A stretch of DNA of 64,000 nt from Eublepharis macularius (Eukaryota > Chordata > Lepidosauria > Squamata > Eublepharidae), in NCBI RefSeq assembly GCF_028583425.1, contig NC_072795.1, forward strand, positions 8,331,001 to 8,395,000. Reading direction: 5' to 3'. Below, piece by piece: positions 1-9,718 of the stretch. The first letter of the stretch is position 1, and every line of letters begins with the position of its first letter. The position numbers and the translations under genes are program-made. The notes below the pieces were generated by a model. The model saw nothing but the letters and a program-made list of their open reading frames with translations, made no database searches and was not told where the DNA came from.

Positions 1-172
1 GTGTCACTGTGACACTATGATCTCTCTGTGACACTGAGAGATCTCTGTCTTTCAGTGCTACACCTCTGAAGATGCCAGTCACAGCTGCTGGCGAAACGTC
101 AGGAACTACAATGTCAAGACCACGGCTATACAGCTCGGAAAATCCACAACAACCATCGAGAACAATTGAGGT
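1..172 (+). repeat. Penelope-like repeat, family A, truncated
   Basis: This shares its sequence with the repeats at 47180-47430 and 18704-18851: the segment reading cacctctgaagatgcc, then a cgaaacgtcagg stretch, then the tail ending cacaacaacc. Only one arm is present and the usual terminal segment (ttctccggccgtgaaag) is missing, so it is truncated at about 172. It lies in an MMP23 intron. The Penelope-like assignment rests on the hammerhead-like motif and on the 12-15 bp target duplications of the other copies, not on any encoded protein. Confidence 0.6.
61..105 (+). ncRNA. Hammerhead-ribozyme-like motif (family A)
   Basis: The core CTGAAGA (66-72) fits CUGANGA. One extra T follows, then a stem II made of gccag (74-78) and ctggc (88-92), then GAAA (93-96) and the triplet gtc (98-100). 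Stem III is minimal (A-U plus C-G with no loop). Stem I pairs cct before the core with agg (101-103) after the predicted cleavage point between 100 and 101. Minimal hammerheads of this kind are known from Penelope-like retroelements. The extra base between core and stem II is atypical, and activity is not shown by sequence alone. Confidence 0.5.
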
Positions 173-440
173 TGGCTTTTGTTTCAAGAGAGATTTAAAT
201 TCGGATGGCTGTAGATACCTTTCCTAGAAAATATTCAAGGCTGCATCAATTGCACTACTTTGTCGTTTTGGCTGGCCTTGGGTCCCAAAGGCAAAGGTGA
301 GATTCAAACCAAGGGACAGCTGATCCAAAGCGCAGCCCTTTAGCAAATGTTCATTTTTCATAGAATAACTTTGTACGTTGCCAATACAGTAGCAGCAACT
401 GAGTGCAATCATACATTTCTCCTTGGCTTCCCTGTAACAG

Positions 441-608
441 GTTTCTACACCTTCAATCATACCGATTGTTGGTTCTCCCCTCTGCACCCGTGCTTTGATG
501 GGCTGAACGGGGAACTAGCTCATGCTTTCCTCCCTCCCCGTGGTGAGATCCACTTCGATAACCATGAATTTTGGATTTTGGGCCGCTCACGCTTCAGTTG
601 GAAGCAAG
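441..608 (+). CDS. MMP23: MMP23 exon (catalytic domain, N-terminal half)
   Basis: A 168-bp exon bounded by a cctgtaacag acceptor and a gtaccagg donor, phase 1 at both ends. It encodes the half of the metzincin catalytic domain that precedes the zinc helix: the NHTDC motif, CFDG, ELAHAF with its structural histidine, and GEIHFD, which in MMPs binds structural zinc and calcium. It ends in FSWKQ, and the split glycine codon is completed by the exon at 2043. MMP-23 is an unusual MMP anchored by an N-terminal signal-anchor, released by furin-type cleavage, and lacking a hemopexin domain. The upstream exons for the anchor and pro-region must lie left of the window. The match to the MMP23 exon order is strong; ordinary MMPs continue differently after the zinc helix. 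Confidence 0.93.
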
Positions 609-802
609 GTACCAGGGAACGCTTAAGCCGTGATTGTCAACAATGGAAAATGGTGTATAATTTTGCTTGGCACTGGATATGCCTTTGGGAAAAGCATTAC
701 CTGTGGCCTCATTAGAGAGCAGGGAGTTGAATCTGAGCTGCTCCATCCAGCATAGCTGTTCTTCTGGTACAGCCTTTTTGGGAATCAAAAGTGTCCCTCC
801 TC

Positions 803-960
803 TTTCATAGAATTATAGGGTTGGAAGGAACCTCTAGGGCCATCTAGTCCAACCTTTTACAAACCCCTGCACAATGCAAGAAATTCATAACTACCTCTCC
901 CCTCCCCCACACCCCCAGTGACCCTTGCTCCATGCACCAGTAAAAAAGCTTCTAGAATCA
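803..960 (-). repeat. CR1 LINE 3' end fragment
   Basis: Contains the signature catagaattatagggttgg followed by ccatctagtccaacc, the reverse complement of the standard CR1 3' terminus (ggttggactagatgg, ending in ctatgattct). The CR1 at 43324-43835 carries the same end on the plus strand. The fragment is degenerate and 5'-truncated. Confidence 0.75.
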
Positions 961-1754
961 AACCCACAGCATCCTTTCTATTGCTGATTTTGAACTACGT
1001 GCTAGCATGCTGCCTCTAATATATTAAGGCCAGTTTTTGCCTGTTGGAGATGTAAATTTGGATAGGTTGTCCAGGGTTGTAATTGTAAAGCTCTTGCAAT
1101 TCTGGTCCCACACCCCAAATGTCCAGGGATTTTACAGCCCAGAGCTGGCAACCCTATGGAAAAGTCACCAGCTGTATCTGTTGCATCCCGTGAGCTTTTT
1201 ATACCCACACTTTATAACTTTTTCTTTTCCTCTGCTCTGTGTATACATTCTACTGACTAAGTTTTCACTTCATGCATCAGCAGAAGTGGGATCTAGCCCA
1301 ACAAAATACATGTTTTGTTGGCATCTGGAAGACTCCCTTTTTTGTGTATGTTTGCTGCAACAGGCTAACTGGGCTATTCATCTTTTATTGTATAACTGTC
1401 ATGTTTCTCCTGACCTGGAGATGGCACCAAAGCTCCTTCAGACATTTGTCTTTGGGTATATAGTGGTGTAAAGGCCCTAGTCCTGCTGAAGCTTGTCAGG
1501 TCTGCTAATGTTCCATGTGTGGACGGCAAATTGAATGGAAGGCCTTTAAGGAAGGTGGGACAGCAGTGCAAAGATTCCTCTCTAAGAGAGCAGCTCATCT
1601 TTTCAAGAAACAGGCACCCATTGTTTTGAGACTGCAGCAAGATGCAAAGGTTAAGTGGCAGCTGATGCTGCTTCTAGAGGGATTTAAAAGCTTCTAGAAC
1701 TTTCTGCGGAAGATGGTCTTTTGAGATAACTCTTGTATTTGAGAGCATTGAAAC

Positions 1755-1985
1755 TTGCCAGTTCTGGAGTGGAAAACTAGAGATTTGGGGGTGGAGCCTG
1801 GGAAGGGCAAGGTTTGGGGGGTATAATAGGGTATAATGCCATACATTGGGGTATTATCCCATACACTCAACTGCCCACCCACCCCCAAGCAGCCATTTCC
1901 TCCAGAACTGATCTCTGTAGTCTGGAGGTCAGTTGTAATTCTGGGAGATCTCCAGGCCCCACTTGGAGGTTGGGAACCCAATTGA
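1755..1985. repeat. GTTGCCAAC-type dispersed repeat (about 230 bp)
   Basis: Reads gagatttgggggtggagcc at the left and ctccaggccccacttggagg near the right, with a central block about scored gtataatgcc and tctgtagtctggag. The same block recurs at 15455-15625, 33340-33565 and 45830-46030, and as pieces at 1035-1157 and 28630-28710. Ends resemble gggttgccaac in inverted orientation, which suggests a non-autonomous element with terminal inverted repeats. The superfamily is not assigned. Confidence 0.5.
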
Positions 1986-2042
1986 TGTGTATAAAGGGAA
2001 GCAGGGTTTTCTAGCATTTCTTTTTGCTTCTCCATCTCACAG

Positions 2043-2207
2043 GTGTTTGGCTGAATGACCTGGTGCAGGTGGCGGCTCACGAGATTGGCCATGCTCTGGG
2101 CCTATGGCACTCCCGGGACGTCCGTGCCCTCATGCACCCCAATGCCACCTACAGTAGGACATGGCGCATTGGCCAGGATGACGTCTGGGCCATCCAGCGA
2201 CTATACG
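2043..2207 (+). CDS. MMP23: MMP23 exon (zinc-binding active site)
   Basis: A 165-bp exon with a ccatctcacag acceptor and a gtgagaag donor, phase 1 on both sides. It begins VWLNDLVQV and holds the catalytic helix HEIGHALGLWH: three zinc-ligand histidines and the catalytic glutamate of the HEXXHXXGXXH signature. The Met-turn ALMHP follows. It ends in the segment AIQRLYG, after which most MMPs run into a hinge and hemopexin repeats; here the next exon is a cysteine array, which is diagnostic of MMP23. All active-site residues are present, so the enzyme should be catalytically competent. NATY is a possible N-glycosylation site. Confidence 0.96.
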
Positions 2208-2407
2208 GTGAGAAGCCCACCTGCCAGGCAGTTCCAAAATCAATATTTGATATCTTACTGGCTCGTAACATATCTAGGGTCAGTTCTGATTTGAAGATGC
2301 AATTCTGGGCTGGCCCCTCTATTTGGGGGAATTCCAGTCTTCACAGTTTTTTTCCTCTGCCCTCATTTTGGAAGAACACTGTCTAACCTTTTACCTACTT
2401 TCTTCTT

Positions 2408-2421
2408 GGCATAATACTTTC
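2408..2421 (+). repeat. Target-site duplication of the L1 insertion (left)
   Basis: ggcataatactttc occurs here and again exactly at 6555-6568, flanking the L1 on both sides. A 14-bp duplication next to a poly-T run is the mark of target-primed reverse transcription of an element in minus orientation. Confidence 0.9.
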
Positions 2422-5400
2422 TTTTTTTTTTTTTTGAAAAATTTTTATTGGGTTAGAATCCATTATTTCCACATTTACATTCAATTTTCCCCAATTTTTT
2501 CATCTCTAACCCCCTCCCTTTCCCCCCCTTTTTGTTGACTTCCAACAGCTTTCCAACCCTTTGTCCCCTTTCCCTTAATTTTATTAGCTTCCTCTCTCTA
2601 AAACAAATATATATTCTCCATTATTCTAAGCAGTACATCCTTAACTATTTTTAACATTGTATGCCCAAACTGTAAGTCTTTGTTTCCATCTTAGATAAAC
2701 AATTTATCCCAATTTTTCAATTTCAGATATTTCTATATATCGTAAACCATATAGATCATACATTCATTTATATCAAACAATTTGACTTATTCTCTATATA
2801 TTACTCATTCTATCTTTTTATAATAGTTCTATATATCTCTCCTCACGTAGTCAATCAATTTGACCCATCTATATCTTCAGACGTTCAGTTTGGTACAAAA
2901 CTTATCAGAAAGAAAGAAAATATTGTTAGTTAATCAATCCTTATATTTAGTCCTTATAATTAATTATTTTCTCTATGTTCTGTTTGTTAACCTATATATA
3001 TCTATATATATGTCAATCTATTAATCTGACTGCTTATTAATTCACATTTATCTCTTCTCCCCCCGGTAAAGTCTCCCCCCTCTACTTCAGTACTTCAGTA
3101 GTTCTCAAACTGCCACAGTTTTCCTCCCACCTCCCATTTCTTCTCCAGATATTGTTTCAGCTTCTCCCAGTCTGTGTTGAACTGCCCTGAGTCCAGATCT
3201 CTCAGTTTTCTTGTCATCTTGTCCATTTCAGCCATATACAGCAATTTGTAAGTCCAATCTTCAATAGTTGGCACTTCTTGTACTTTCCATTTTTGCGCAT
3301 ACAAAAGTCTAGCTGCTGCTGTCATATAAAATATCAACGTCCTGTGTTGGGCTGGAATTCCCTCTATTCCCAAGTTCAGTAGCAGGAGTTCTGGGTTCTT
3401 ATTAATTTGAAATTGTAAAATTTCACTCATTTCTCTTATTATTTCCCCCCAGTACTGCCTGGCTACCTCACACGACCACCACATATGATAGAGGGAGCCC
3501 TCATGCTTCTTACATTTCCAGCATTTATTAGAAGTATTCAAATTCCCTAGCGCAATCTTCTTTGGTGTCATGTACCAACGATAGATCATTTTGTAAATGT
3601 TCTCTTTGATATTAGTACATGTCGTTGTCTTCATTGTAGTTTTCCACAAGTATTCCCATGCCTCCATTGTTATTTCTTTATTAAAGTTTATAGCCCATTT
3701 CACCATTTGTGTTTTAACTATCTCATCCTCGGTATACCACTTCAACAGTACTTGGTATACCTTGGATATTCTTTTCTTATCTTCTTTAAGAAGGGTCTGC
3801 TCTAGTTCCGAATTCTCTATTCGTATACCTCCCTTTACAGAGTCCGAATTATATAAGTCTCTGATCTGTCTATACTGGAACCAGTCGTAGTTGGGTGATA
3901 GTTCCTCTTGTGTCTTTATTCTGAGTTTGGATGCTTCAGTTTTAGTTATTTCTTTGTACGTTAAACATTGTTGTTCATTGTCAACAGCTCTCGGGTCTAT
4001 CACCTCATATGGAACCACCCACAAAGGGGTTCCTTCTTGTAGATAAATTCTGTACTTCTTCCAGATTATGTATAGACTTCTCCGAACAAAGTGATGCAGG
4101 AACATCGAGTTGACCTTTACTTTGTCATGCCATAAATATGCGTGCCATCCGAATATTTTTTTATATCCCTCTAGGGCTAATAGTTTCTTGTTCTTTAATG
4201 TCATCCATTCTTTCAACCAAACTAGGCAGATTGCATCATGATAAAGTCTCAGATTGGGCAGTTGCATTCCGCCTCTTTCCTTTGCATCTTGTAAAACTTT
4301 CACTTTCACTCGAGGCTTCTTGCCTGCCCAAACAAAATCTGAAATTTTCCTCTGCCATTTTTCAAATTGTTTGGAGTCTCTGATGATTGGTATTGTCTGT
4401 AGCAAAAACATTACTCTTGGTAACACATTCATCTTAACTGCTGCAATCCTGCCCAACCATGACAAATTCAATCTATTCCATTTAATCAAGTCTCTCTCTA
4501 TCTGAGTCCATAGTTTTTCATAATTGTTTTTGAATAGATCTATGTTCTTTGCAGTTAATTCGACTCCCAAATATTTCACTTTACTTGTTACTTCACAATC
4601 CGTTGTTTCCATTAACAATTGTTGTTTCTGCTTAGTCATATTTTTGCATAATATCTTTGACTTCTTTTTGTTAATGAAGAAACCTGCCAAGTCTCCAAAC
4701 TCCTTGATCTTATCTATCACTCTTGGCATGTTCTCCAATGGGTCCTCTACAATTAACATTATGTCATCCGCAAATGCTCTGACCTTATATGAATAGTCCT
4801 TTATTTTTATTCCACGAATTTTGTCATCTTGACGTATTTGTATCATCAGAATCTCCAATACTAAAATGAACAACAATGGAGATAACGGGCAACCTTGTCT
4901 TGTTCCTTTACTTATCGTCAATTTCTTGGTCAATTCATCGTTCACCACGATTGCTGCAGTCTGGTCTCTATAAATTTCCTTAATTGCTCTGATGAATCTT
5001 TCTCCCAATTGTAGCTTTTCCATAGTGGCAAACATAAAGTCCCAGTTTAAATTGTCAAACGCTTTTTCAGCGTCTACAAAGAAGAAACCAACCTCTTTGT
5101 CACAACGCTTGTCATAATATTCAATAGCATTGATCACTGTCCTTAAATTGTCTCTTATTTGTCTGTCTGGCAAAAAGCCTGCTTGTTCCTCCTCTATGAC
5201 TTCCGAGAGCCACCCCTTCAATCTCTCCGCCAATATCTTCGCAAAAATTTTATAGTCATTATTGAGTAGCGATATAGGTCTATAGTTTTTCACATTAGTC
5301 AGGTCTTGGCCCTCTTTTGGGATCAATGATATATTCGCTTCACTCCAAGTGTCTGGAATCCTTTGATCCCTTAAAACCCCATTCATCACCTCTTTTAGGA

Positions 5401-6554
5401 ATGGTGCCAGTTCATTAGCCATTGTCTTATAGAATTTAGCCGTAAGTCCATCTGGCCCTGGCGCCTTTCCTAGATTTGCAGATTGTATTGCCTTACTTAT
5501 TTCCTCGTCAGTTACTTCACTATTCAACTTATTTCTCCAAGCTTCCGAGATTTCTGGAAGTTTGGTTTTCTCCAAATATGACGCTATTGATTCTTTGTTT
5601 ACTTCTTTTTTATTATACAGCTTAGCGTAGAATTTATAAAAGGCTCTACTAATGGTAGTCTGCTCCAAATACGTTTTGTTATCTTCGCAAATTTTATTTA
5701 TTATTTTCTTTTCCCTTTTCTTCTTCAATTGCCATGCCAGGTACTTCCCAGGTTTATTAGCACCCTCAAACGCTTTTTGATTCAGTCTTTTAAGATTCCA
5801 CTCCAATTCTTTATTGCTCATTGCTGTTAGCTGTTCTTGAAGTATTTTAATTTCCTGGTATACCTTCTTTTTCCCTGGTCTCTTTTTTAGCTGTATTTCT
5901 TTGGCTTTTATTTTCTCCTCAATCTCTTGTCTTTTCTCCTCTTTCTTCTTTCTTGCTCTACCATTTAAGTCCATTAGTATGCTCCTTACAACCGCCTTGT
6001 AAGCATCCCAAACTTTATTGGTTGGTACTTCTTTATTCACGTTGTATTGTATAAAAAACTTTGTCTCTCTTCTCAATATTTCCATATTCTCTCTTTCCTG
6101 TAACAAGTCCTCATTTATTCTCCATGCTTTCCTTTTTCTCCTTTTTCCAAATTTCCACATAATTGGGTTGTGATCTGAGCCTACCATCGGCATTATTTCT
6201 ACCTCCTTAGTCCATAATGCTAAGTCTTTTGAGGCCCAGATCATGTCAATTCTTGATAATGTAGAATGCCTTGCAGAATAGAAAGTAAACTGTCTGCTTT
6301 TAGGATATTCTCTCCTCCATACATCTTCAAGAGTCTCTTGTTGAATCAACTCAAAAAAAAGCTTTGGTAATAGTCCTCTTTTCTTTTGTGCCGTTGTAGT
6401 CTTTTTGTCTAGTTCCAAGTCTGTCACTCCATTGAAGTCTCCAGCAAGAATTATCTGGTCATATGCAAGATCGTCTAAATGCTTCCTCAAATCCTCAAAG
6501 AAGCTCTCTTTTGCACCATTAGGTGCATAGATTCCGACTATGGCATAATACTAA
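2422..6554 (-). mobile_element. L1 LINE, 5'-truncated, in an MMP23 intron
   Basis: A 4.1-kb insertion on the minus strand. The 3' poly(A) appears as poly-T from 2422, the AT-rich 3' UTR spans about 2440-3094, and ORF2 occupies 3095-6550. The 5' end is cut inside the endonuclease domain at 6554, and a perfect 14-bp target duplication flanks the copy. The reading frame is uninterrupted over more than 1,100 codons, which suggests a recent insertion. It lies in antisense to MMP23, between the active-site exon and the ShK exon. Confidence 0.93.
3095..6550 (-). CDS. L1 ORF2 protein (endonuclease partial, reverse transcriptase), 5'-truncated
   Basis: The open frame runs about 1,150 codons. It starts without a native start inside the apurinic-like endonuclease (IYAPNG, then AGDFNG, SRIDMIW and the catalytic GSDHNP). 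The linker is lysine-rich. The reverse transcriptase follows with KAPGPDGL, LIPKEGQD, NYRPISLLN, AGFLPDRQ, the AFADD catalytic box and GCPLSPLLF. The C-terminal part carries the CX2C-X8-HX4C knuckle (CWKCKK, then HMWWSC). In L1, ORF2p nicks target DNA and reverse-transcribes the RNA. The N-terminal endonuclease residues are missing, so this copy cannot be fully functional, although no frameshift or stop is seen in the rest. The frame reads on upstream of the first likely initiator to the truncation point. Confidence 0.92.
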   Translation of the reverse strand, partial: YYAIVGIYAPNGAKESFFEDLRKHLDDLAYDQIILAGDFNGVTDLELDKKTTTAQKKRGLLPKLFFELIQQETLEDVWRREYPKSRQFTFYSARHSTLSRIDMIWASKDLALWTKEVEIMPMVGSDHNPIMWKFGKRRKRKAWRINEDLLQERENMEILRRETKFFIQYNVNKEVPTNKVWDAYKAVVRSILMDLNGRARKKKEEKRQEIEEKIKAKEIQLKKRPGKKKVYQEIKILQEQLTAMSNKELEWNLKRLNQKAFEGANKPGKYLAWQLKKKREKKIINKICEDNKTYLEQTTISRAFYKFYAKLYNKKEVNKESIASYLEKTKLPEISEAWRNKLNSEVTDEEISKAIQSANLGKAPGPDGLTAKFYKTMANELAPFLKEVMNGVLRDQRIPDTWSEANISLIPKEGQDLTNVKNYRPISLLNNDYKIFAKILAERLKGWLSEVIEEEQAGFLPDRQIRDNLRTVINAIEYYDKRCDKEVGFFFVDAEKAFDNLNWDFMFATMEKLQLGERFIRAIKEIYRDQTAAIVVNDELTKKLTISKGTRQGCPLSPLLFILVLEILMIQIRQDDKIRGIKIKDYSYKVRAFADDIMLIVEDPLENMPRVIDKIKEFGDLAGFFINKKKSKILCKNMTKQKQQLLMETTDCEVTSKVKYLGVELTAKNIDLFKNNYEKLWTQIERDLIKWNRLNLSWLGRIAAVKMNVLPRVMFLLQTIPIIRDSKQFEKWQRKISDFVWAGKKPRVKVKVLQDAKERGGMQLPNLRLYHDAICLVWLKEWMTLKNKKLLALEGYKKIFGWHAYLWHDKVKVNSMFLHHFVRRSLYIIWKKYRIYLQEGTPLWVVPYEVIDPRAVDNEQQCLTYKEITKTEASKLRIKTQEELSPNYDWFQYRQIRDLYNSDSVKGGIRIENSELEQTLLKEDKKRISKVYQVLLKWYTEDEIVKTQMVKWAINFNKEITMEAWEYLWKTTMKTTTCTNIKENIYKMIYRWYMTPKKIALGNLNTSNKCWKCKKHEGSLYHMWWSCEVARQYWGEIIREMSEILQFQINKNPELLLLNLGIEGIPAQHRTLIFYMTAAARLLYAQKWKVQEVPTIEDWTYKLLYMAEMDKMTRKLRDLDSGQFNTDWEKLKQYLEKKWEVGGKLWQFENY

Positions 6555-6568
6555 GGCATAATACTTTC

Positions 6569-7624
6569 AAGAGCGCCAATGAGTCTCAATCTGGTGGATA
6601 GGAAGGGATGTTTTCCTATTCGTGCCCTTTCCCCCAGTTTCTTCTCAGCTTTAAGGAAGATAATACCACAGGTGGCCAAAACCAGCTTGCTGCGTCAAAT
6701 CAGTTTTCTACAAAAGGCTCTCTGGTACTGATTTCAATTGGAATCTATAGAATAATATAACATATAATATAAGTGCAGCCCTAAAAGCAGTATACCAGTT
6801 CTTACAGAGTTTCAAGTCTTCTTGTTTCAAGTGTCAAATTCTTACAGGTTACATTACAAGTACTACTTTGGCTCCTGAGCATAGAAAAAATGCAAAGCAT
6901 GTAATACTGAAAAAGCATAGGTTTAGTATATAAAAATAAGTATATAAAAAACCTCCAAATCTATATCCATCACTATTTTGTTATTAATATTTTCTAAACG
7001 GATATGTCCAAACATATATTTTGTCATTTAAAGTTTATTTTTGTTATTTATAGTCCGTCTTTCTCATTGTGACTCAAGGCGGATTACACAGGTTAAGTCA
7101 ATATGTTCAGTGGCTGGGACATCCAATAAAAATGCAATATGATGTTGACTGCAGAAATTTGAAAACAAGCAGAAATCTGATACAGAACTGAAACAATAAA
7201 CAATACTGAAATGAAGTCCTAATAAAGCAGACGGTCCGGTTCTGAATAGCAGAACTGAGTGGAGGTTGACAGTTTAAACTCCCATCCTTGCATGGCTCAA
7301 GGCAAACCGAGGCTGCATGAACCAGAAATTTGTCCTTTATGGATTGAACAAAATGTTTGATCTTCCTTCATCTGTTTGATCCCTTGGGGCCGTACCAAGA
7401 CTTGATGAAATGATGACCATATTTAAAGCATGTTTATAATGGATCGTTGGAGCAAAGCTGAGCCAACATCGGTTGGATTGGATGATGGCGAATGAGCTGC
7501 TTCTGTACCCTTATGGTTGTTCCCATCTTCTGTTCCCTGTAGCCACATCTTGGCCAGCTGGGGAGAAGACAATGCAGCTTGATACAGGTTTTAATCCTCC
7601 TTCTTTCTCCCCTCTCCCTTGCAG
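6569..7624 (+). other. MMP23 intron remainder with LINE tail
   Basis: About 7020-7330 resembles, in reverse orientation, the LINE 3' tail seen at 29530-29930 and 54060-54415 (stem tttatagtccgtctttctca, the reverse of a gtctcagtgagaaaggcgga tail). The rest shows nothing recognisable. Confidence 0.5.
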
Positions 7625-7735
7625 GCTGTGTGGATGAGAAGAGACAGTGCCCATTCTGGGCACAGCAGGGATTCTGTACACGGCAGCGAGACTTCATGAA
7701 ACGACACTGCCCCAAGATCTGCAACGCCTGCTTTG
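7625..7735 (+). CDS. MMP23: MMP23 exon (ShK-like cysteine array)
   Basis: A 111-bp exon with a ctcccttgcag acceptor and a gtgagag donor, phase 1 at both ends. It encodes a compact domain of about 36 residues with six cysteines in ShK spacing (CVDEKRQC, then GFC, then RHCPKIC, then NAC). In MMP23 this domain sits directly behind the catalytic domain and resembles potassium-channel-modulating ShK peptides; the mammalian version is reported to influence Kv channel trafficking. All six cysteines are intact, so the three-disulfide fold should form. The exon is symmetrical, so it could be skipped without a frameshift, although nothing here shows that it is. Confidence 0.95.
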
Positions 7736-7835
7736 GTGAGAGCCTGTCAATCCTACAACAAGCTTGCACAGTAATGAGAGAACAACCAGAGGGTGGTAAT
7801 CTGATGACTGTACTGGCACACAGGGACATATGGGG

Positions 7836-7960
7836 GGAGACAGTCCTTTTGATGTGTGGGTCCCAGGCTGTGAAGGGCTTTAAAGGTCATAGCCAGCACT
7901 TTGAATTAAACTCAGAAATAAAATGGCAACCAATGGAGATGTTTTAAAATTGGCAAGATG
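7836..7960 (-). repeat. Decayed LINE-derived fragment
   Basis: The segment gaagggctttaaaggtcat followed by agccagcactttgaa recurs in similar form near 34980-35010 and 13945-13985. It looks like the end of an old LINE-derived dispersed repeat. The clade is not assigned. Confidence 0.4.
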
Positions 7961-7964
7961 TCTT

Positions 7965-8465
7965 CCCAGTGGGCAGCCCCTGATGTCAATTGGGATGCTT
8001 GGTGGCTGGGCTTTGCTGGTTTGAATCCCCCTTCGGCTATGAGCTTAGCAGGTGACCTTGGCTAAGCCACTCCCCTCTGCCCCAGTTCCCCAGCTGTATT
8101 ATGGGGATAATAATAACCAGGGCTTTTTTCTGGGAAAAGAGGTGGTGGAACTCAGTGGGTTGCCCTCGGAGAAAGTGATCACATGGCTGGTGGCCCCGCC
8201 CCCTTATCTCCAGACAGAGGGGAGTTTAGATTGCCCTCCGTGCCACTGAGCAGCGCATAGGGCAATCTAAACTCCCCTCTGTCTGGAGATCAGGGGGCGG
8301 GGCCACCAGCCATGTGACCATTTTCAAGAGGTTCCAGAACTCCGTTTCCCTGCGTTCCAGCTGAAAAAAAGCCCTGATAATAACACTGACTTAGTTCACC
8401 ACTCTGAATGGGGCACTAATCTGTTGAAAAGAGCGGTATATAAGCACAGTTGTTATTACTAAAAT
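7965..8465 (+). repeat. tRNA-derived SINE split by a hAT miniature
   Basis: The left part (about 7965-8117) holds a B-box-like tggtttgaatccc, the phrase gtgaccttggctaagcca and attatggggataataataa. The right part (8377 to about 8465) holds gagcggtatataagc followed by a gttgttatta tail. Together they match the SINE at 14680-14882 on the opposite strand. The interruption is the hAT element at 8118-8376. Confidence 0.7.
8118..8376. mobile_element. hAT miniature element (CAGGGCTTTTTT family), copy 1
   Basis: The termini are cagggcttttttctggg and the inverted ctgaaaaaaagccctg. A perfect 8-bp target duplication, ataataac, lies at 8110-8117 and 8377-8384. The interior is a long palindrome whose arms contain ccccctctgtctgg-like segments. 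The CAGGG termini and 8-bp duplication are hAT superfamily features. It has no transposase, so it is non-autonomous. It interrupts a SINE. Confidence 0.9.
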
Positions 8466-8671
8466 TTCTGAGTTGTCTTCAAAGGCAGCCCAATGTAGAG
8501 TCCCTTATGGTCATCCAACCACATGGATCAGGAAGGGACGACAGCTGCGTTGAAACAGATGCACGTGAAGAAAGCACCCTTGGGTACCCCAGAAGCTTGC
8601 TTTTCAAATACCAAGATTGAATCTGAGTACCCTCTCCCCAAGCTCTTAAGGTGCTTTACAAATGCTGACTT

Positions 8672-8890
8672 TGGAGAGAGGCCGTAGCTCAGTGGGAGAT
8701 CCTCTGCTTGGCATACAGAAGGTCCCAGGTTCAATCCTCAGCATCTCCATTTAAGGATCAAGTCAGGTGTTGAGAAAGAACTTTCTCTACTTGTGACCCT
8801 GGAGAGCTGCTACTAGTTTGAGTAGACAATACTGACCTTGATGGACCAAAGTCTGATTCAGTGTAAGGCAGATTCATGTGTTCATGTGCA
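8672..8890 (+). repeat. tRNA-derived SINE
   Basis: Has an A-box-like tagctcagtgg and a B-box-like ggttcaatcc in a tRNA-like head, then the body ctggagagctgctac, then agtctgattcagt and a tail ending in ttcatgtgttcatgtg. The same family occurs at 49896-50103 (plus) and 44122-44331 (minus). The head is too diverged and too embedded to be a functional tRNA gene. Confidence 0.75.
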
Positions 8891-9516
8891 TTAAACTCCT
8901 CTCTGTCCCAAGCATCCACCTTCTTGACCAGTGTCACCTCTGCCTTGATTGGATCTAGCTTCTGCTTAGGGACTTAACCATGGCTTCAAAACACTGGCTA
9001 AGGTCCAGGACTGATGCATCTAAAAGGTTGGCTAATGAAATATAGAGCTGGGCGTCATCCACACGTTAATAACATCCAACCCATAACTATAGACCATCTC
9101 AATAAGCAACCTAGTAAATATTGTTAGGGAATTTTTGATCTTTCATCCATTGTGAGACCTATTGAAGAAGGTCTGCACCCACACTTGGAAAATATCCTTA
9201 CTTAGCTAAGCAGTATTATCATATCATAGTTTAGAAGTCAATGTAACCTCACTGTAGCTATAAGAATGTCAGCATCTCTTATTTTCCTTTCCGCTAACCA
9301 AAATATAGCCTTGGAAAAGCAGTTTGTAAAAACCAAACTGTAAGAGAAAGCGCCAAACCTTTTTGACATATTTCTATCAAGAAGTATTTACTGTCTTGTC
9401 ATCCAGACCCATCAGGTGCCATAATTGCTCAAGACAGCATTTCCAAAGAATTGTTTGTTTAAACCCTGTGTTAACCTTTTGGTCTTTTATTCTGTAAACA
9501 ATTAAGCTGTACCTGG

Positions 9517-9706
9517 GTCCTTTTCACACTGCTTACCTTCACTTGCAACGACACGGAAGATCGCGCTAAAAACGCGGAAGAACACGTTTTCTCGTGCGAG
9601 ATTTGCGTGACACCGCGCAAATCTCGCGTGAGAAAACGTGATCTTCTGTGTTTTTAGCGCGATCTTCCGCGTCGTTGCGAGTGAAGTTAAGCAGCGTGAA
9701 AAGGGC
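9517..9706. mobile_element. Near-perfect palindromic element inside the LTR
   Basis: A 190-bp inverted repeat. The left arm gtccttttcacactgctta pairs with the right arm, whose end reads gcagcgtgaaaagggc. The arms are about 90 bp, meeting near 9608, and both are CpG-rich (gatcgcgctaaaaac appears in each). It is flanked by cctgg at 9512-9516 and 9707-9711, a likely 5-bp target duplication. No coding capacity. The superfamily is not clear. Confidence 0.8.
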
Positions 9707-9711
9707 CCTGG

Positions 9712-9718
9712 TATATAA
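9712..9718 (+). promoter_or_regulatory. LTR TATA box
   Basis: TATATAA directly after the right target duplication of the palindromic element, upstream of the LTR polyadenylation signal near 9791. It fits the U3 promoter position of the solo LTR. Confidence 0.6.

Larger units (their letters stand above)
609..2042 (+). other. MMP23 intron with CR1 and TIR-repeat fragments
   Basis: Intron between two catalytic-domain exons. It holds a CR1 3' fragment (about 803-960) and two fragments of the GTTGCCAAC-type repeat (about 1035-1157 and 1755-1985). The remainder shows nothing I recognise. The short open frames here have no family resemblance. Confidence 0.7.

Noticed and set aside
347..715. A single-exon gene over 347-715
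   Set aside because: Only 441-608 matches MMP23; the flanks are intron, shown by splice sites that join in phase with 2043.
8672..8750. tRNA gene
   Set aside because: A and B boxes are present, but the cloverleaf is not complete and the sequence continues into a SINE body repeated elsewhere in the window.
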